This document shows, piece after piece, positions 5,681 to 7,254 of a DNA stretch of 7,254 nt. How positions within the stretch are numbered: the stretch's first letter is position 1; every line of letters begins with the position of its first letter. The notes beneath the pieces were generated by a model that searched no databases, was not told where the DNA came from, and saw only the letters and a list, made by a program, of their open reading frames with translations. Both the position numbers and the translations under genes were made by a program. The stretch is from Kofleriaceae bacterium (GTDB lineage: Bacteria > Myxococcota_A > Polyangia > Haliangiales > Haliangiaceae), in contig JAESTW010000869.1 of NCBI GenBank assembly GCA_016763395.1, positions 1 to 7,254 on the forward strand, given 5' to 3'.

Positions 5681-6038
5681 ACAATAGAAGTTGACTCAGT
5701 GTCCGAACTGCTGGCGTCCGGGCTGGCTGTTCCCCTACGAGGACAGCTATGACCACGAGCGAAATGTTTCGCTGGAGCAGGCCCATCGGGTCGCACTCAG
5801 GTAGTGAGACCTCGTCCTTTGGTCTTGCCAGCAAGAGCTGGGTTTTTATGTGGAATCTCTCGATCGCTCGACGACGTTCGTAATCAGGTGCTTTTTTCAG
5901 TACCTGTTCACGCTCCCACATGTGCCTCTCCGTATACTCGTCTGTCTCCCAGAAATCGGGCTCGGGCTCGGGACTAGAACCGCATGCGCCGAGAACAACC
6001 GTAGCGAAAACCACTAATGCCTTATTGTATAAACTCAT
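5613..6038 (-). CDS. Small putative outer-membrane lipoprotein, function unknown
   Basis: This 141-residue frame begins MSLYNKALVVFATVVLGACGSS: a charged start, a hydrophobic stretch (7-17) and a lipobox LGAC with the acyl Cys at 19. Gly at +2 fits outer-membrane sorting. The mature part opens with Pro/Glu (SPEPEPDFW) and then a charged, helical-looking stretch (about 30-70) rich in Glu and Arg. The second half is more hydrophobic, then Arg-rich, and is less convincing. I do not recognise the family. ATG 6038 is preferred to a TTG two codons upstream; no clear ribosome binding site is seen. It follows bioD on the same strand by 73 nt and may be cotranscribed. Its last 68 bp run antisense to the mnmE 3' end. 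The lipoprotein signal is well supported, but the true 3' end is less sure because of possible frameshift or decay. Confidence 0.6.
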   Translation of the reverse strand: MSLYNKALVVFATVVLGACGSSPEPEPDFWETDEYTERHMWEREQVLKKAPDYERRRAIERFHIKTQLLLARPKDEVSLPECDPMGLLQRNISLVVIAVLVGEQPARTPAVRTLSQLLLSIYRYRTSKIARQASHRRRLDL

Positions 6039-6111
6039 GCCCAATCACGAATTGCTAGGTATCGCGAGTCCTAGAAACGGGCCGGGCAAGCTTGTTTCGT
6101 CTCGTGCGGGG

Positions 6112-6777
6112 CTAGCTGAGAAGCTCGTCGAGTAAACGGGTTCCTTCGGACAAGAGCTGGGTTTCGTTGTCGCAGAAGGGAAAAGAGTGAACTGGCAGTT
6201 TTCCGAAATCTCGAATTTGCTGCGCGTTGTTGAAGTTACAGTCTTCATCTTTGGAGCTTGAATTCTGGGTATCGCAGAGCACAAAGCATGCGATTTCAAG
6301 ACCTCGTTGGCGGATGGCTTCAATCGTTAGCAAGGAGTGATTTATGGCTCCCAGTCGATTGTCCGCGACGACAATTACGGGCAGTGCAAGTTCTGTGGCT
6401 AGGTCGGCGATTGTCACGTCGGAGGTTAGGGGAACAAGAAATCCTCCTGCACCTTCGACCAAGAGTAGCTCCGATTTACGACCCAATTCAGACGCCATAC
6501 TAAGAATAACTCGCAGGTCGATGTCACGGGATTCCTGGGCTGCGGCGTGTGCTGGAGCGACGGGAGCGGCAAATGAATAGCTGCAAAAGGGCTCAGTACC
6601 AGCAGCCTTTGCAAGCGCGATTGTATCGGGGCCAAATTCATCTTTTGGGCATCCGGATTCGATTGGCTTGTACCCTACTGCACGTAGATCGGCCTGTTTG
6701 GCGGCGAGTAGGATTGCCGACGAAACTGTGGTTTTTCCGGCGTTGGTGTCGGTTCCGGTAACGAAGAAGCTGCTCAT
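6112..6777 (-). CDS. bioD: ATP-dependent dethiobiotin synthetase BioD
   Basis: BioD closes the ureido ring of biotin: it carboxylates 7,8-diaminopelargonate with CO2 and ATP to give dethiobiotin, in the cytoplasm. It has 221 residues, normal length. FFVTGTDTNAGKTT (4-17) is the P-loop with K15. KPIESG (37-42) holds the substrate Lys37. D51 sits in the GPDTIAL helix. VEGAGGFLVPL (107-117) is the second conserved glycine-rich motif. LGAINHSLLTIEAI (142-155) is the family signature. The Asn expected in the nucleotide-base pocket (E. coli N175) aligns with Cys168 in VLCDT, a possible oddity. The ATG overlaps the bioA TGA by 4 nt (ATGA), so translation is coupled, and BioA makes the substrate used by BioD. 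Confidence 0.96.
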   Translation of the reverse strand: MSSFFVTGTDTNAGKTTVSSAILLAAKQADLRAVGYKPIESGCPKDEFGPDTIALAKAAGTEPFCSYSFAAPVAPAHAAAQESRDIDLRVILSMASELGRKSELLLVEGAGGFLVPLTSDVTIADLATELALPVIVVADNRLGAINHSLLTIEAIRQRGLEIACFVLCDTQNSSSKDEDCNFNNAQQIRDFGKLPVHSFPFCDNETQLLSEGTRLLDELLS

Positions 6778-7254
6778 GATGTGACGGCAACAAGCGCGGC
6801 TTCCGTTGCGCGAACGAGAGTTGTCAATTCATCTTCCGTGATTGAGAGAGGAGGCATGAGTACCAAAACATCTCCCAGATTTCGGATGATGACGCCGTGC
6901 CTCCTCGCTTCCATACAGATCCGGTGGCCAACTAGCTTTTCGCTGGGGAAAGCAGTGTAGTTCTCGCGATCGGCAACGAGTTCGATTCCCACCATCATGC
7001 CCCGTTGGCGGACTTCACCGACATTGGGGTGAGATTGTATTGCTGCCAATAGTGTATGGAGTATTCTGATTTTGGGCTGCAGGTTTTCGATGGTGTTTTC
7101 GTCGTCAAATGTCTGTAAATTGGCGAGAGCTGCAGAACACGCAAGTGCGTTTCCAGTGTAGGTATGGCCGTGGAAGAAGGTTTTTCCTTCCTCCTTTGGT
7201 GCTAGGAACTGTTCGTATATTCTGTCCGTAGAGAGAGTCGCGGCGAGCGGTAGA
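6774..7254 (-). CDS. bioA: Adenosylmethionine-8-amino-7-oxononanoate aminotransferase BioA, C-terminal part
   Basis: BioA is the PLP enzyme that aminates KAPA to 7,8-diaminopelargonate, usually with S-adenosylmethionine as donor. The window holds the last 159 codons, open to the edge. The fragment begins LPLAATLSTDRIYEQFL, which in this family comes just after the PLP lysine (K-ALTGG type motif), so the catalytic Lys lies a few residues outside the window. FFHGHTYTGNALACSAALA carries the phosphate-binding Thr and the HTYTGN form typical of many bacterial BioA. VRQRGMMVGIELV and IIRNLGDVLVLMPPLSITEDEL, with its conserved Arg, complete the small domain. The stop TGA lies inside the bioD start. 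Promoter and any operator are outside the window. Confidence 0.95.
   Translation of the reverse strand, partial: LPLAATLSTDRIYEQFLAPKEEGKTFFHGHTYTGNALACSAALANLQTFDDENTIENLQPKIRILHTLLAAIQSHPNVGEVRQRGMMVGIELVADRENYTAFPSEKLVGHRICMEARRHGVIIRNLGDVLVLMPPLSITEDELTTLVRATEAALVAVTS

Noticed and set aside
5727..5748. A possible terminator hairpin after mnmE, with GCTGT and ACAGC arms.
   Set aside because: Only five clean base pairs with a bulged extension, a large loop and no T-tract on either strand, so it is not a convincing terminator.
5691..5804. A plus-strand frame from TTG 5691 with 37 codons, starting MTQCPNCWRPGW, looking like a tiny zinc-ribbon protein.
   Set aside because: There is no ribosome binding site, the start is non-ATG, it is too short to judge, and it lies exactly antisense (same codon boundaries) to the lipoprotein frame, which has a better signal at its start.

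Overview
This window is a chromosomal replication-origin neighbourhood from a Gram-negative bacterium. It holds the end-to-end rpmH-rnpA-yidD-yidC-khpB(jag)-mnmE cluster on the plus strand. The 5' third of dnaA diverges from it across a 537-bp intergenic region that looks like oriC. A bioA-bioD pair and a small lipoprotein gene run towards the cluster on the minus strand. The YidC has a large periplasmic domain, and there is a lipobox protein, so the cell has an outer membrane. The YidC core, with Lys where E. coli has the Arg of its groove, and the general look of RpmH suggest a deltaproteobacterial lineage (Myxococcota or Bradymonadales-like). That placement is recalled similarity, not a computed tree, and I hold it at about 50%. 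Base composition is moderate, and I see no sign of recent horizontal transfer.

Layout. 1-429 (minus): dnaA domain I and acidic linker, cut by the window edge and starting at TTG. 430-966: oriC candidate, with a perfect DnaA box followed after 6 nt by CTA-TTA (DnaA-trio-like) and then an AT-rich stretch. More DnaA boxes flank it, and TCCGGA palindromes are clustered nearby. 967-3663: rpmH, rnpA, yidD and yidC, tightly packed with 4-nt and 1-nt overlaps. 3744-4220: khpB. 4210-4287: six 13-bp tandem repeats that begin inside the khpB stop region. 4337-5680: mnmE. 5613-6038 (minus): small putative lipoprotein whose 3' end overlaps mnmE antisense. 6112-6777 (minus): bioD. 6774-7254 (minus): bioA C-terminal part, overlapping bioD by ATGA.

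How the genes fit together. DnaA and oriC start replication. rpmH (ribosomal protein L34), rnpA (RNase P protein), yidD/yidC (membrane protein insertion) and khpB (RNA binding) form the classic translation and membrane-biogenesis block. mnmE modifies the tRNA wobble uridine together with MnmG, but mnmG is not next door as it is in many genomes. BioA and BioD carry out consecutive steps of biotin synthesis (KAPA to DAPA to dethiobiotin).

The most unusual points are the MnmE G domain, the tandem repeat seeded on the khpB stop codon, and the origin architecture. In MnmE the near-invariant DxxG glycine is Arg and the NKxD motif reads SKSD, while the catalytic Glu, the P-loop, the potassium-site Asn and the C-terminal CIGK are kept. 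I found no clearly new multi-gene system.
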